58,371 bases of DNA from Xenoacremonium recifei (GCA_012184525.1 WOFQ01000098.1:1-58371), one strand, 5' to 3'; positions 11,136-24,602 are shown, counted from the first letter of the stretch. Numbers and translations are program-made. Notes: generated by a model not told the origin, from the letters alone.

Positions 11136-14100
11136 TTAGTAGGGTGGTTTGGTCACGTTGCCCAGGCTGCCCTCCCCGGACCTACTATCAATACCCCTGA
11201 GCAGCTCTTGCAGGTCGACAAGTCTGCCGCTCTCGCTGTGGTTCGATGGCACTGATCGTGGTCGGATGCTCTCACCGCCACGGCTCTTCAGGCTGCGCCT
11301 GGCGGACTTCACAGCATGGTCCTGGAACGAGACCTCCGGGGTATGAATCGGACTCTTCTTGCCGCCTAGAGTCGTCACATCAGGCAGCGGGGGTACCGGA
11401 GGTACGGCTTCAGTGTCGTCGTCCTCGTACAGGTCCGGCGGGCCTTCAAGGGGCGGATGGGCGCTCAGGGGGCCTCGACGGGCGCCGGACGGTGAGCGCT
11501 TGGGCAATGTGGTTGAGCCGTCGGTCTGCGTCGGCGGGTTAAAGCTGATCTCGGAAGGACTGTAATCATAGCTGACCATGCTGTCTCCGCTGTCGCTATC
11601 GGCAGCCGTGCCAGCTAGCCCGGACGTCTTGGGCGGCGGGTTGCCAGAAAGCACGAGCTTCAGCTGCTCGACCGAGGCCACGTTGCCGCGGCTAGGCAGG
11701 GATAGCGAGGGAGACACGGGACCGTGGACGCTGTTCTTGCGGATCTTGGCTAAGCTGTTGCGCTCTCGCTCGCCAGCGATGGCTTGGGACGAGTGCGGCC
11801 GGAGGTTGTACTGGCTGCCGTAGGGCGAGGCCGGCCCGTTGCCGTTGAGGCCCGACGTGTTGACCGTCAGGTGGCCGCGGTTCGTGACCGATGTTCCTGT
11901 CTTGGATCCCGTCATGGATTCCGACTTGCCAGCGGAGGTGAGCATGGCCACCGCGGCGTCTCTGGACCATTCAGTCAGCATTTGTTCGCGGAAAACCCCT
12001 GGCAGCTCCGTGTCGTGATCATTGGCGGTGTTGGCAGTGAGCGTTGATCCCAGAATCGGCCCCGAGGTTCCCCGGCCTGGAGACACGGCGGGACTGCTTA
12101 GTGGCGACTGAGTGCCCTCCTGATACCCGGTAGAAATACATTCAACGAGTGATGACCGGTCGTCGAAAGGGAGTAGCTCTTCTCTCTCCAATGCGTTGAT
12201 ATCCCATTGGGGTTGAGGACGGCTCTCCCCAGGATCTCCCACGAGCTCGAGTGCTGGCGGCGGAATGTGAATTCCTTCAACCCAGAACCCCTTGCTTCGG
12301 CGTCGGACAACCTCGTTCTGGATGGCTCTCCCTACGACGGAAGCTTCAAAGTCGAATCTCTCCGTCAGTGCCCAGAAGTAGCCGTGGCACATGGCCGCAA
12401 TCCGGACCTTGTGTAGGGGTGTCTCGATATCCTGGACCTCCTCCTGCAGTCGATAGATCATGGGCAGCCCGTACCTGACGGCATTGACACCCAGATTATA
12501 GGCCAACTTGGTGAGGAGAATATGGAGCATGACCAGATCGTTCTCATACTCGACATACTGCAACGCGTTATCGAAAATAACTAGATGGAGTAGTGGCAGG
12601 AACTGGCTCTGGCGTGCCCGAGGCGCCCTATCTCGAGTCGAGGCGCTGGATACGGCGCGGATCCCGTTGACAGATCGAGACGGGATCAGCGTCTCCTGTC
12701 GAGCCCTGCAGTCTGCGGGAGTTGTCTCGCGCTCCAGCCAGGTGACCAGAGCCTCAACATATGCCCTCCTTACTTTTCCATCGGCTTCACGAAGCAGCCA
12801 ATGCGTCCCCTCCCAGACTTGGATTGGCACCTGGTTGCGCGACAGGGTGACGCTGCTGTTTCGCTTCTTCTGGTTGGCCACGAGGAGAATGCCCTTTATC
12901 ACATTGAGGGCCGACGCCCTGCCCTCGGTGAGTGCAAAGTAGTGATCGATCTGGGCTTGGCCATCTGGCAGCTCAAGTGTCGAAACTCCCGGGCCTGTAT
13001 CAGCTCCTCCATTCTTCTCCCCGCTGGGAGACGAGTTGTGGCTCGAGGACCTTCGCGGCCGCAGGCGTAGAATCACCGCGGAGATCATGTCGGAGATCTG
13101 GTCAGCATAGTACACATGAGTCGCGAGATCGCCAATGCACTGTTCCAGCCGGTTCAGCAGCGTCAGGCTGCCCACATGCGTGTCCTTTTCCTTCTCTGCA
13201 TCGTTCGTATCGGTCAGGTCCTCGCTTGGGCTGGCCGAACTTCGTAGTTGAAACAGCTTGCGCATCTGCTTAATTAGACCCAGCAGCACATCCATGACGC
13301 TCAGGCCAATCAGGTTGACGTCGGATCGCAGCAGAGATCCCATCATGATGGTCAGAGTCACCTGCTGCTTGAGACTGTCTTCGCGTACGGGAATTCGAAG
13401 GAGCGTGTCCAGAGCTGCCACGAGGATGACATATCGGTCTTGAACGGGAGCCCAGCGTGAGATGATGTTGTATAGATTGATGGCCCATCCATGGTCGTTG
13501 TCTCGGTTGTCCTCGAGCGTGACCACATCCTCGCCCTGAGCAACGCGCTCAAGGACAAACCGCAGCAGCGACACGGTGGCGCCGTGGATCTGGGAGCGGT
13601 TCTGCACAACGAAGATGCTCTTGAGACATTGCATGGCGAGGACGCCAATGTCCTCCTCGGCTAGCTTGTCAACGTCGAGCGCGGTGCCCGAGAGCGCGAC
13701 GGGGTTCGTGTCGCCAGCTGTGTCGACCGTAGCGACCGTGGCGACGCTGGTCCGCCTCCTTAGGAGCTTCTCTGAGTCGACCTTTTGCTCGTCCTCACCG
13801 CGTTGGAGCAGGATTTCGAGCGCGTCCTCGTTGTCTGTCCACAGATTCTCGAGAATCATGGGCACAATCACGTCCATCTGGCGACCGGTGATGGATCCCA
13901 GGGCGTCGGCGGTGGAGATACTCCTGATGGCCTCGAGCCCAGCGTTCCTCCAGCGCATCTGGACAGGGCGGCTGACGGCGCCCTTGCCAGGGCTGTGCCT
14001 CGTTGAGGCCATCTGGGCGTATAGTCGGACGATCTCCTCATACTGGCGGAGGTAGTTCTGGTCGGCGGAAAGGAGCGTGGCATCTTGGTGTTCGCAAAAG

Positions 14101-14584
14101 GCCTCGAAGGTCGGCAGGGAGGACTCGATCATGGTAATATCGTTGGAGCGCAGAACAGTGTCGAGGACCTTGAGAACGTAGGGCGCGACGAGAGCGACAT
14201 CTTTGTGGGATTTCTCGATGAGGGCGGCGAGGATCTGGAGGGTGACCTGGACATTGCTGAGGGGAGACGTCAGCATATTGGCAAAAGAGCAACCGGCAAG
14301 CAGGGAGGCATTTCGCGAGGGCGTCACTGCTTGAAGAGGCGCCACGCGAAAGTTAGGGGTAATTCGTACCCTATGCGCAGTCGCCAAACATCGCTGGCCG
14401 TCTTCTTCTCGAGAAAGGCGCCAATCTTCTGGATCTTGGAGCGGCGGCTCGTCGCGTAGTAGAGCAGGTAGCTCAGCTCGCTGCTATTCGGCTTGACATC
14501 GACGGCGCCCTTGGTGGTGCGCGGATAGCACTTGAGCACGAGGACCTGGTGCTTGGGCCGGCACTTTTGCTGGATGGCGTTCAT
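11136..14584 (-). CDS. EFR3: EFR3 family protein, plasma-membrane anchor of PI4-kinase
   Basis: Efr3 recruits the PI4KIIIalpha/Stt4 complex (with Ypp1/TTC7) to the plasma membrane for PI4P synthesis. The gene has two exons: exon 1 at 14370-14584 begins MNAIQQKCRPKHQ, and the intron (GT at 14369, AG at 14257) joins in phase 2 to exon 2 at 11136-14256, giving 1111 aa. The N-terminal half is a helical repeat (ARM/HEAT-like) with the family-typical start: a basic, Cys-containing patch followed by NSSELSYLLYYATSRRSKIQKIGAFLEKK. The C-terminal third (from about residue 750) is Ser/Pro/Gly-rich and probably disordered, with several basic SP/TP sites. An open frame beginning upstream of the acceptor at 14387 is intron sequence and should not be used as the start. 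Length agrees with fungal Efr3 proteins. Confidence 0.92.
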
Positions 14585-16297
14585 CGCGGCGCCAGGCCGG
14601 GGCGGCCGGACAGCGAGGAGGGAGAGGGTGTCGACGCGGAAGACGTCGAGGGCGGCTGGAGGCAAGCCAGGATGATGGAGAACGAATTGGCGAGGCAAGA
14701 CTGGGAGAGCGGCGGCGAGGAGGGATGGAGAGGATAAGCAAGAGATTGCGGAGGATAGCAGCCCGAAGCAGCAGAGTCAAAGGCTGCGAGAGAATTGGAA
14801 GCGCCGCGGAAGATGACGATGGGCTGGTGGAGGCGACGATGGTCGGGAAGTTCAGGTTTGGGGGTTTTAGTTTTAGCCAGCCAGCCAGCCAGCCAGTCTC
14901 CTTACCAGGTAACTTTTTTTCTGCTTAGGTGATGCGCCTGCCCCTGCCGCCGATTGCCCACGGACCAGCTCCTACCGCACGGGCGCGTACCGTCAGCAGC
15001 TGAGATGCGTGCAGGGGTACTTGCTGGCCGCGTACCCTTTCTTAAGGCTGGATTCTTCAAGTCACTCTTTCCGTTTCAGTGAGACTCTCTATTACGATCT
15101 TCACCTTTACTTTGATAGAGCACAAGGCTTCTCCTCTGTCAAGATACTTCATTCACAGCAGGTTTGAAGATCCAACTCAACATCGTCGTCATCCGCCTCC
15201 AAAGTACACTTCTTACCGCCTAAGCCACCTACCTAGCCAGCCATCTCACTAACAAGGCCAACGTGGTCCGACCCTCCCGGCCACTGCGCTGGCCGCCCGT
15301 CATCACCAAATGTCGGTGGACGTTCCCAGCAACAAACCTCCCAGATGCTGCAGCAATCACTCCCGTCTTTTTCACGGCTGGCCATTGGATCCCAACAATT
15401 TCTGTGTCTGCTGGATTCTGCCTGGTCAGCTGGTGGACGTGTATCGAAACCCAAGTACAGGGTAGCCCAAACGACGTCACTTGCGCTTCCTTGGTTTGAG
15501 CCGATCTCGACTCCGGGTACAGTCGTCTAGTCCCATGACGGATTTGCTCTGCTCGTCGGCTATCTCTGAGGATTCCCATTTGACGGGGTACGTAATGAGT
15601 GCTGCGGAAGTACCCTAGCCCGCGTCCCCGTTTGTTGGGGACAGTGGATGGTTCTCGTCAGCCTGCTCCAGCACCCCGGATATAATCAGATCTCGCCACG
15701 ACATCCATCAGCTGTCATGCATGCCATAGGACGCTCACCGCACATAAACGATCCCAACATCTCACTATTGGGTTGTCTTTACGGCGGTCTCCGATTTATC
15801 CGGAAATCCGGGACTGCTTCCGCTATCGCTTTCGGTGTCGCTGTCGTGACTTGAGAGTCACCTGAAGAGCTGGTAAAACTTGAAGTACACATGATCAATT
15901 GCACCACACTGAAGCTTGATCCTTAACCCGTGACACAGGTTGAATGAAGCAAACAATAATGGCAGCTCTGATTGACGGAATTTGTGTAACATCTTGAATT
16001 AAGTGTTGCTCACAACTATTGTAATCTGACAGAGCGAGTTCTGTACAGAATTTTCCAGAGCACTCTTAGATGCTAGATAAAGAAGCAACGGCCAGTTATA
16101 TCTAAGTCTTTCTGGATTTTGTATTTTAGAGGACGGCCTCTGCATTTGTGATTCATTAAGTTTATTTCACTTCCGCTGCCTAACATATATACTACGAAAA
16201 AGATACAGGATGTTCTGTTTAAACAAAATTGCCTGGTGAGAGAGCTACACCAGAGCAAGTGAAGCAAAATACGCACAAGATGCTAACCTTCTGGTGC
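14585..16297. other. Promoter side of EFR3 and 3' flank of the SGNH gene
   Basis: No gene is recognised in about 1.7 kb. A CCAG tetranucleotide repeat lies at about 14876-14896, upstream of EFR3. From 15840 on the sequence is AT-rich. I place the boundary between core-like and accessory sequence here. Confidence 0.5.
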
Positions 16298-19200
16298 TCA
16301 ATCCAAATCGCTTTGTGGACAACATGGATAATAATCACACGGCAACCCCTTGTCCCCATCCCACTCGACCCGCCAGGCGAAGTTGTCGACGGCCAGCTTG
16401 ATATCACAGACCGGGAAGTTGAAGTAACCGGGCGTTTTGATGCCGCCCTGCATCGGCAAAAAGTTATCGCCGTTGGGGTCACCGCCACCAAGTTCCGAAG
16501 CCTTGCCCATGTCGTAGGGATTCTTCTTGCCGTTGTTGTACCAGCCATCAAAGGCCGAGAAGGCTATGTCTTCCCAGCTGAGCCCATAGTCTGCAATCTT
16601 ATCAAACCCTTTGAGCTTTTTGAACACGCGCTGGCATTCCGTCCCCCAGTTACAGCTCGGATCCCTTACGCCGACCAGCCACATGGTGTATCCCTGATGC
16701 ACAAGGCGAGTCTTCGAGGCGAGGTCATTAGACACCCAGTAGTCGTCGCCATTGACTGCCCCTTCTTTTACAAAGTCGCTCGGATTCTTGTCCGTTTCAC
16801 CCTCGTATACTATAAGCATTGGCGTCTGCGGCGTGCCCATGCTCCAGGCCTGGCGCATCAGCATGCCCTTCATCGAGGCCTGAAACGCCTCAGATACGTC
16901 CTCAACAGATTTACCCGCGACTTCGAGCGGATTTCTAATAAACACGCCGCCGTCCAGTGCCGTGCGTAGGGCTTCAATTCCAAAGTCCGAGCCGTCGAAG
17001 AGGAACTTGAGATAGTTGCTAGTAGAGCTCTTGATAGATGCTGATAGCGCTGAGGCAATCTTTTGAAGTTCCGTCATGTCCGCAATCGTTTGCTCTAGGC
17101 TTCGCATTGAAGACAAAATTAGCTAGCTGTTCAAGTATTCAAAGTCTCGTGTCCTGCAAAAGCGTGAAAAATACCCGCCTCGTATAGTAAACTTGACTTA
17201 CCCTGAAGCTTCCTCCCCGGCAAAGAAAGAATAATAGTCTAGGGCAGAGCCCACCGAATCGTGAAGGCCAGTCGCAAATTCGTTGACTTTTGTGAGAGCC
17301 TGAAACGCTTGCTCCTTCAGGATCTAGTTACTCTTCGTTAGGATCTTGGGAGGCAGAGCTAAGTCTAGTGATGGCTAATGCGAAGTACCTTTTCCCAGAC
17401 TCCAGCGCCTGCAATCTGAAGAATCAGGCCGAGACCGCCGAGGACTTCCTTCAGCACCTCCAATCCACTCGGTGCTTTGGCCTCGATAAAATTGCTAGCA
17501 ATCTAAGATTAGATGATGGTTAGCTAATGCACTATAGACCCTGTGATGACAGGAGGGAGAGCTCTCAAACTCGGAATACTGACGTCTGCAGCAGCAACAG
17601 TGATGGCGTCCTCTGCGTTCACAACACCGTCATAAAGGGTGGTGTAAAAGTTGTGTAGATTCGAGAATGCGGCTTGAACAACGTCTACCGCTGCGTAATC
17701 TGACCGGCCGCACTGGACTGGAACGTCACTTGATAGACGTTAGCAGACGATGCACCATGCCCCGTCGAGCTACTTACCATGAACCGGTCCCTATCAACTC
17801 GCAAGCATAATTTTCTGGCGACAGCCAATTCCCGTTCTCGTCGAGTCCCCCGAAAAACCCTCCCACAGCGGCCGGCATCCCGTTCATCCAGATAGGGAGG
17901 TCACCGGTGTGTTTTTCAATACGGAACCAATCCGCCATGTCCGTCAGGCATTCCTGGGCATTGAGAGCCTCCCAACGGGTTGCTCCTGTTAATTGTTGAA
18001 AACACTGCTTGAAGTCTATCATGTGTCAGCATAGGATGGGAGAACATGATGCTGAGTTCAACTTACGGCACTTCCAGATGAACCAGCTATGCGGGTCTGT
18101 GCATTGATCTTCACTAGGCGTGCCCGGGTTTTCTGCAAAAACTCCTGGTAGAGTATATGTGCATACGTCGTTGGGACAGAAGCCATGCTTGCAGGACCAG
18201 CTGCACATGTCCATGTACTCTGAGCCAAGGTTGGGCAGCGGATAGCCTCGAGGCTTGTTGTCATCTGGCTCCGATATCTTTGCTCCCCATTCAGTGCACC
18301 TGCAGGGAGTCGGGCTGTACATCAACGACGATACGTTAGAAGGATCTAGCAAAGAGAACAGTGGGAACTGACCAATAGTCATAATGGCAGGTAAACTCGC
18401 AGAGCTTCGCAAACAGCGCTGAGCCGGTACCTGCAATGCAGTTGTTTCCTCCACCTCCGCCTCCGTCTCCTCCTCCGCCACTGCCCGGCATTATCGGGAG
18501 GTTAGGATCATGCACACCATCGGCGTCGTCTCCAGACGAATCCATGGAACCGCAGTTATTGAACCATGTCTCTGCCGTGTTGGTGAGGGAGTTGGTAATG
18601 ACATGTTGGTCAGCACGCCCGTTACCGTCTAGGTCAGGATAATACGTGCAAGATCCAGACGCCGCTCCGGAATATTTGGCGCCGACCTTATTCCACCAGA
18701 AGCGCGAGCCTCCTATATCACGGCGGCCTTGGTTATACCACACTGTGCCATCGCCATTGAACTTGTCGATCCAGATCATGTCGTCCTGACCATCGCCGTT
18801 TACATCGGCCCAGCGGAGGTTGGCTCGATCTAGGCCTTCAGAGAACTTGTACTGATCAATATACTCCCACGACCCATCGTCGTTATGGACGAAGCCCCAG
18901 GAGCGACCGTCCTTCTCCAAGCAGATGTAGTCACCTCTTCCGTTTCCTGTGATGTCCCCAAACTGGACAGGGCGATCGAAAAAGCCGATGCTCCGAGTCT
19001 CAGGGCAATACAGGGCTGGCGCAGGATTGGCATTGTACTCCCACTCGACTTTGCCGGTCTGCTTGACTTTGTTTCGCCATAGCCGCACCCGGTTCTGCTG
19101 ATCAGGATCAGTCCACACAATATCGCATGCTCCGTCGCCGTCCCAATCGACGAGATGGAGGTCGCGGCGGTCGAGGGAACGCATAATGGATGGGTCTGTC

Positions 19201-21756
19201 CGAGGATCAAAGATTACATAGTTGGCACCCCAGAAGTTGGGGCCACTGTCGGAGACAGATTTCATGCCCTGGTTCTCAAACACCCGCATGGCGCCATGAG
19301 AGAGAATCCAGACATAGTCATCCGCTCCACTGGGATGGCCAAGCATGTTGCAGTATCGGTTGCCGTCAGCTGCGGAAAGGATTAGTCGTGGAAAAAGACT
19401 TCTCACTAATTACTCACCCCGAATCTTCGTCCCCCCTGAGCCGATGTTCTTCCAAACCCTGACATCAAATCGATGGCTCCCGCTATCTTCCAGCGTGTGC
19501 TGCATAAGGACATAATCTTGGCGGCCGAGCAGGCCAAAGTCTTGAGGTTCACCGTATATACGCGCGAAGTGTATACGCTTGCGGAGACCACTATCGGCGA
19601 ACCCGCCCATCCCAGCATGCGTAGGACCAGACGTTGCGGTGTCGTAGTGTCCTTGGCGCCAGACAGGATGCAGCCCGTTTCCCTCTGTGCCTCTCAGGCA
19701 ACTACGAGAGCTCGTCCAGGTGTAAGTCTGGCCAACATCACCAACCCAGAGATAGTCATCTCTTCCCTAAAGCTCGTCGTTTCAGTAAAAGATTAGTAGT
19801 GAACTGTAGTTCAACCAGTACTTACATCGCCGTTGATGTCTTCGAAACGGACGCCAGCAATGTCGCCGATACCTCGGTTTGTGATCACGGTCCCCAGGGC
19901 CTGCCAGTACTTGGGTACATCATCTATATGTTTCAATCTATGTTAGCAGTACTGTATGGCTGAAGGGGGCATCTTATTACCGATCCATCCGTTGCGCCAA
20001 CATGTAACGTCGCCGCTATCCGTGACGATGCAGTAGTCTCCGCGTCCATCTCCATCTATGTCGGCGAGGCGTACATGGGCCTGGTCGGCCTCGCTGGTCT
20101 TGATTTTCCCGATGGACTTGAAGGTCGGTGGCTTAGTATCGGTGCCGTCTCCATTGTTGATGCATGCAAAGGCATCGCCCCCTGGACCTACGCAGACGAA
20201 GTCATCCAGCCCATCACCTAAAGTTCCATATGTTAGCGACTGGTGTATAAAGGTCATTACAGGACATGCCGTTAAGATCTATAAAGTGTACACCTCTTGG
20301 GATGCAGTTGTCGCTGACATCCATGTCCGCGATCTTCACAAAGAGCTTCGAGGAGTCCCCGGTATTTCGCCACGTCCCGTACAATACCTTGCCGTCGCTT
20401 TGGTTGAACCATCCGACTAGGTCATCTCGTTCTCTGCTATATAATCTAGCGAAGAACCACTGGTCTCTGTCGAATGCGCTCTGGATGGTGAGCACGATGC
20501 CCATCTCCTGGCTCTTGTGGCCGTAGGTGCCGTCGTCCTCACCACTACCTCTCTGCGTAAGTCCGCCAGCATATACTCCGTTACCGTAGACTTTGTCGCA
20601 GGTCTGTCCCGCCTCACCAAGGTCGACACTGTAGGCTTCTTGAATGAAACCTTGGCTGTACGCATCATTGATGGCTTTCCACCATACGTACGCCATCTTT
20701 CTATATCCACCATCGTTAGGATGGATGTCATCACTATAGTCCGTCGATAAGCTCAGCCAACCCTGACCAGGATCGGGAGATGGAGGATCCATGTCAGCGA
20801 GTACGACTCTTTTGCCTTCACCTCGCATGGCGGAGACTAGGTTTCGATACTGGGTGTTAATCGGACCTCGGTTACTCTCTGCTACTCCGTTCCCAGCAGG
20901 TATGAGAGTAGAGAGAATAAATGTCGTTCTGTCCCATCCATCAGAGCCTAGAAGCTCCTCAATCAAGACCCGCATACGAGCACCAGCATTGCCAACGTCA
21001 ATGCTTCGCACGGCGTCGTTTGTTCCGGCATTTATGATTACAACGTTGGGCTTGTAAGCGAGCGACAACTTAGATGCAGCCCTGACATCGTCAATGACGT
21101 CGCCACTGTGAGCTTCAACGTCCTAAGATGACAACATATTGGTGAGTCTGCAGCTATATATAGCGGTGTAGCGTGGAATATAGAAAAGAAAGGGGGGGAG
21201 GGGGGGGGGGGCTCACATTATCTTTCATGTCTCCATTCCGCTTGGTACCGACCATATTGACTTCCCAGCCGTCATACCTGAGCTGGTCTCGCAGAGGTTT
21301 GCGGAAGCTATTTGAAATGTCAGAGATGCCGACCACCTCTTTGTCAAATCACTGTGACCAAGTGATACCGAGATTCTAGAAAGAGGCCACAGGCAGATAT
21401 CATGAATTGAAAGGTATATCAAGCAAACTCGGCCGAGGATATAATCAAAGGCAGGAGAGGTAGGTGTTTATTATAAAAGTGAGAGGTAGTAAGAACTGAC
21501 TGACTGACCCATTACCGGTGGATGACAAGTGCCCAAAGACTATAGAAGCACCGAGAGGCATGATCCTGAGGGCTGGCCCGGCCCTTTTATTTAAGGATAA
21601 CGGCTGAGTCTCATCATAGTCTTCTAGGCTGCCATTGAAGAAGGCATCAGATATTAATGGATTAAAAGGTGTTGGAGAACCGACGACAGAATGGCCTAGG
21701 AGGCATAAGAAGGGCACTATCAACACGATAGCTTGAAAGGCCGGTTGAAAATACAT
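16298..21756 (-). CDS. Large secreted SGNH hydrolase with FG-GAP repeats, Cys-rich module and novel C-terminal domain
   Basis: One intron-rich gene (about 13 exons, roughly 1,500 aa by my exon sum). It starts with a signal peptide (hydrophobic core after MYFQPAF) and a dibasic Kex2-type site (LNKR/A). The SGNH/GDSL esterase domain follows: block I LGASIVFG, block III GTND and block V DDIHPND, which supplies the catalytic Asp and His. This is the layout of carbohydrate-esterase-like proteins. Next come several FG-GAP/VCBS repeats (motifs such as DIDGDGRGD and DVNGDGQDD), probably a calcium-binding propeller. A Gly/Ser linker (about 18440-18480) leads to a Cys-rich module (CEFTCHYDY, PCRC), then a 550-residue region I cannot name, ending at 16298 (DYYPCCPQSDLD). 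Exon joins are consistent in frame, for example the GTCAGT donor near 21512 joining STGNG to FRKPL. Likely role: cell-wall or plant-polysaccharide deacetylation. The C-terminal role is unknown. Confidence 0.75.
21187..21211. repeat. Poly-G tract inside an intron of the SGNH gene
   Basis: A run of G interrupted by one A lies at about 21188-21211, between two coding exons of the SGNH gene. It is a simple repeat and a likely place for sequencing or assembly length error. Confidence 0.7.
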
Positions 21757-22671
21757 GATGAAGGAGTGGCAGGTTCAGTTATCAACTTGACAGAGAACCG
21801 GGTCTCTTTGAGACCACTTACCAAAGACCATCGTGGTGGCTTTGCATTCTATTATATGAACCATGCTCGCAAGATCTTGAACATAGTAAAATCAACCCTA
21901 AGAAGATTCAGACAGCGACAAGTAGGAGTCGTCTAGCCGGTTCAAGAAGGTAGTCTTGGCGTCTTGGCCCTTGCGGCAAGGTAGCCAGTACCGTCGCAGT
22001 TCCGTCAAAGATAATGCAGCTGCAAAATTACAGAGTAACAGCGACTGTTGCCAAGAGTTACTTAGATTTGGCCAAACAACAAGGTGGCATGGAGTGGCAA
22101 AAGGAGATGCATGAACGGCTTAATGAAGCGAATCAGATCATTACTCCTCGGGAGCGTGAAGCAGGAAAGGAAACTATAGGTGCGGTAGGAATCTGGGCGG
22201 GCCTATGCCGGCGTAACAGACCTGGCAAGTCTCTTGGCATATGCGATTTTCTTTAATTGTAACGATAGATATGTCCATAGAACCCCACAAGCTAAGAAAT
22301 AGGCGCTTATTATTATAACCATGATAGAGTTGCAATCACATGCGGGCAGGCGTTTGACTGGCTCAGTCAGGAATTTATAATATTTACCTTTTAGAGTTAA
22401 ATTATAGTCTATATACCTTCCGAATCAAGGATATGGGACTGGCAATCCCAGAGAAAAGACCGCATAGGATCTATCCTAGCCAAGTTCAACTAGGCGTCCA
22501 TAGACGACGTCCTGGCGCTACGCATCAGCTCCCTCCAGCTTAGGCCAGCTCGAGCTCACCACTAATTAGTTTACGGCAACATCGGCTTAGGAATATGGGC
22601 GTGAAAGGTTATGCTGTGAGTACGGTTGAACTGGACATTCAACCAATGATTGCTATAAAATGAACGTGAAT
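21757..22671. other. Intergenic region, one unassigned 80-codon frame
   Basis: This is the promoter of the SGNH gene on one side and the 3' flank of the monooxygenase on the other. A plus-strand frame at 22014-22256 reads like a helical, charged protein fragment (Glu/Lys-rich centre) but has no partner exon that I can see, so I leave it uncalled. Confidence 0.4.
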
Positions 22672-24065
22672 TTAGTCGAGAACCTTGTTATCAGCTTCAT
22701 GAAGCTTTTCATCAACCACCTTGTCTACCTCATAGTCATACATCCAAGTGCTCTTCATCTCTTGCAGTCGTTCCACCCGCTGCTCAATCTCTTCGTCGAC
22801 CGGCAGTCCCTCAGCCAGCAGCTCAGCATTCATCTTCGCAAATCCATTCAACACGGCATACAAGTCTCGGTAATGCGGCGATCGGATCTCATCGTAAAGT
22901 TGCAGCGCTTCTTTTAACCCCTTATTCCGCGTCCATACCCACTCCAGGGTTCGAGTCAAGGCGTATACATCCTCCAGAGCAAATCCCGCACCCGCACCAA
23001 ACGCTCCTGAGAGTGGGTGAGATGCATCCCCTATCAGGGCTATGGAATCCTCCGCCACGACAGTGTCTAGTCGCGGTCCGGAGAACATTGCAAATTCCTG
23101 CGTATCGCCCTTCGCAGCCAGTCGTAGCACCTTACGAATGGGCTCACAAAAGTCCTCATACTCAGGAAGAAGTTCTGTGAAATCAAACGGACGGCCCCAG
23201 CTGACGTGCTCCTGTCCTTCCACAGGTCGCTTGATTCGTGCCGTGACTTCAAAGTCTGAGCCGCCGAGGGGGCACGTGAAGACGTACTTGCTCCCCACGT
23301 TCTGCCAAAAGACTGGCACCGAGGGAATACCTTCAATGGCAGCGACATCGGGTGTGTGAATGATGGTCCGGTAGGCGGACTGGCCGATGTACTTGATTGA
23401 GTGCGACGGGAAGGCATAGGCTCTGACGAACTGCGGATCTGTTAATATGGATTCCAAAGTTGGTGAGAGTGGTGGTGGGCATACAGATCTGATACCATCT
23501 GCGCCTACGAGGAGGTCTACTTCATCGCTAAATCCATCTTCGAATTTGATGGCGAGTCTCCCGTTAGCAAGTTTGGAAATCCCGTCCAGTTTCTTTGACA
23601 GCCGTATTCGAGACTGATCGACATCCTTAAGCAGTGCTGCCTGCAGTTTAGTTCGCAAGAGACGACAGCTACGTCGCTCTGGAGGAGTATCATCAGGATG
23701 AGCCCTCTCCTGTAGTAGCTTCCCCGTCCGTCCATTCCTGTGTTGAGTAAGGTGAGCTTGAGCGGCCATGAAAACCGGCGATGAAGACCTCACCTCTGTT
23801 GTCCGCTGATACTGTGTGCAGCTCGAAAGTAGTCTTTCGGATTGATGTTATTCGCAACGCCAATCAGTTCAAGGAGTCTCCATGTATGCCGTTGAAGACT
23901 GATGCCACCACCAGTCTCGCTGATCGCGGGCTTCTTCTCGTACAGAGTCCAGTCGACAAACCGGAGCTTTGCAAACTCAATGGCAGCACCCAGACCTCCC
24001 GGGCCGCCCCCGATGATGGCGACCTTGAGAACTGGCCTCTGGGTATTAGAGCCCGGAACAGTCAT
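22672..24065 (-). CDS. FAD-dependent monooxygenase, salicylate hydroxylase-like
   Basis: A class A flavoprotein hydroxylase of about 427 aa. This family uses NAD(P)H and O2 to hydroxylate aromatic rings, with or without decarboxylation. Motifs: the dinucleotide-binding IIGGGPGGLGAAIEF near residue 18, the DG-type motif GADGIRS, and the FAD-contact motif LIGDASHPLSG followed by GAGAGFALED. I infer two introns. The first (AG|GTGAGG to CACAG|G, near 23735-23788) joins SGQQR to NGRTG. The second is 54 nt (GTATGC to CCGCAG, near 23434-23487) and joins GIRS to FVRAY; it has no stop codon, so it can also be read through. The decarboxylase-like gene at 27561 and P450 at 28792 suggest a shared aromatic pathway. 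The exact substrate is unproven. Confidence 0.85.
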
Positions 24066-24602
24066 TTTCAGCAGAGTCTTTGAGGGTAGAAGATTGATTA
24101 ATTCAGGTCCTTTGGGTTGTGTGGGCTGTATCCGGCTTACGTCAGTTTATCTCGCAGATCAGCAGATTCCGAAATGGGGACTTTTGTATAAAAGCCCTCC
24201 GTAATGGCAGAAGCGCGGACATCTATCTTATGTATTTCATTGCCTGATAACATCCAGGCTCGGCTCCGGATATATTTCACGCAAGGCGGGATTCCTTGCG
24301 GCTATTGGTTGGTGAGGCTGACGAATTCGATGAGACCATTTCTACTCAGACATTCGCAATATTGTCTCCCAGTCTAGATTCGTTCCCCCACATGTATCAG
24401 GATAAGTCCGCAGCACGATGGGATATCCGAGATTCTGAATTGATTATAAAGCGAAAGACACATTCGCCATTTTGGGAAATTTTGTATCATTGGGATCGTA
24501 AAATATGGTCTGATTAGTCGGATATAAGACGCTCAAAAATAGGTGCTTCAAAGAACCAACCGTACAGTAGGAAGAACTCCAATGGTATCTGATTAAGGCG
24601 AC
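24066..24602. other. Intergenic region between monooxygenase and F-box genes
   Basis: Promoter of the monooxygenase gene and 3' flank of the F-box gene. I see no coding sequence and no recognisable element. Confidence 0.5.

Noticed and set aside
13576..14055. 159-codon frame opposite EFR3
   Set aside because: It lies antisense within the conserved EFR3 exon and is a shadow of that gene.
14257..14387. EFR3 start inside the open frame beginning at 14387
   Set aside because: This stretch is the first intron. The true N terminus (MNAIQQK..) is encoded at 14370-14584 and joins in phase.
22014..22256. 80-codon open frame, plus strand
   Set aside because: Its centre looks protein-like (charged, helical), but there is no partner exon or domain. 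Kept only as a note in the intergenic entry.
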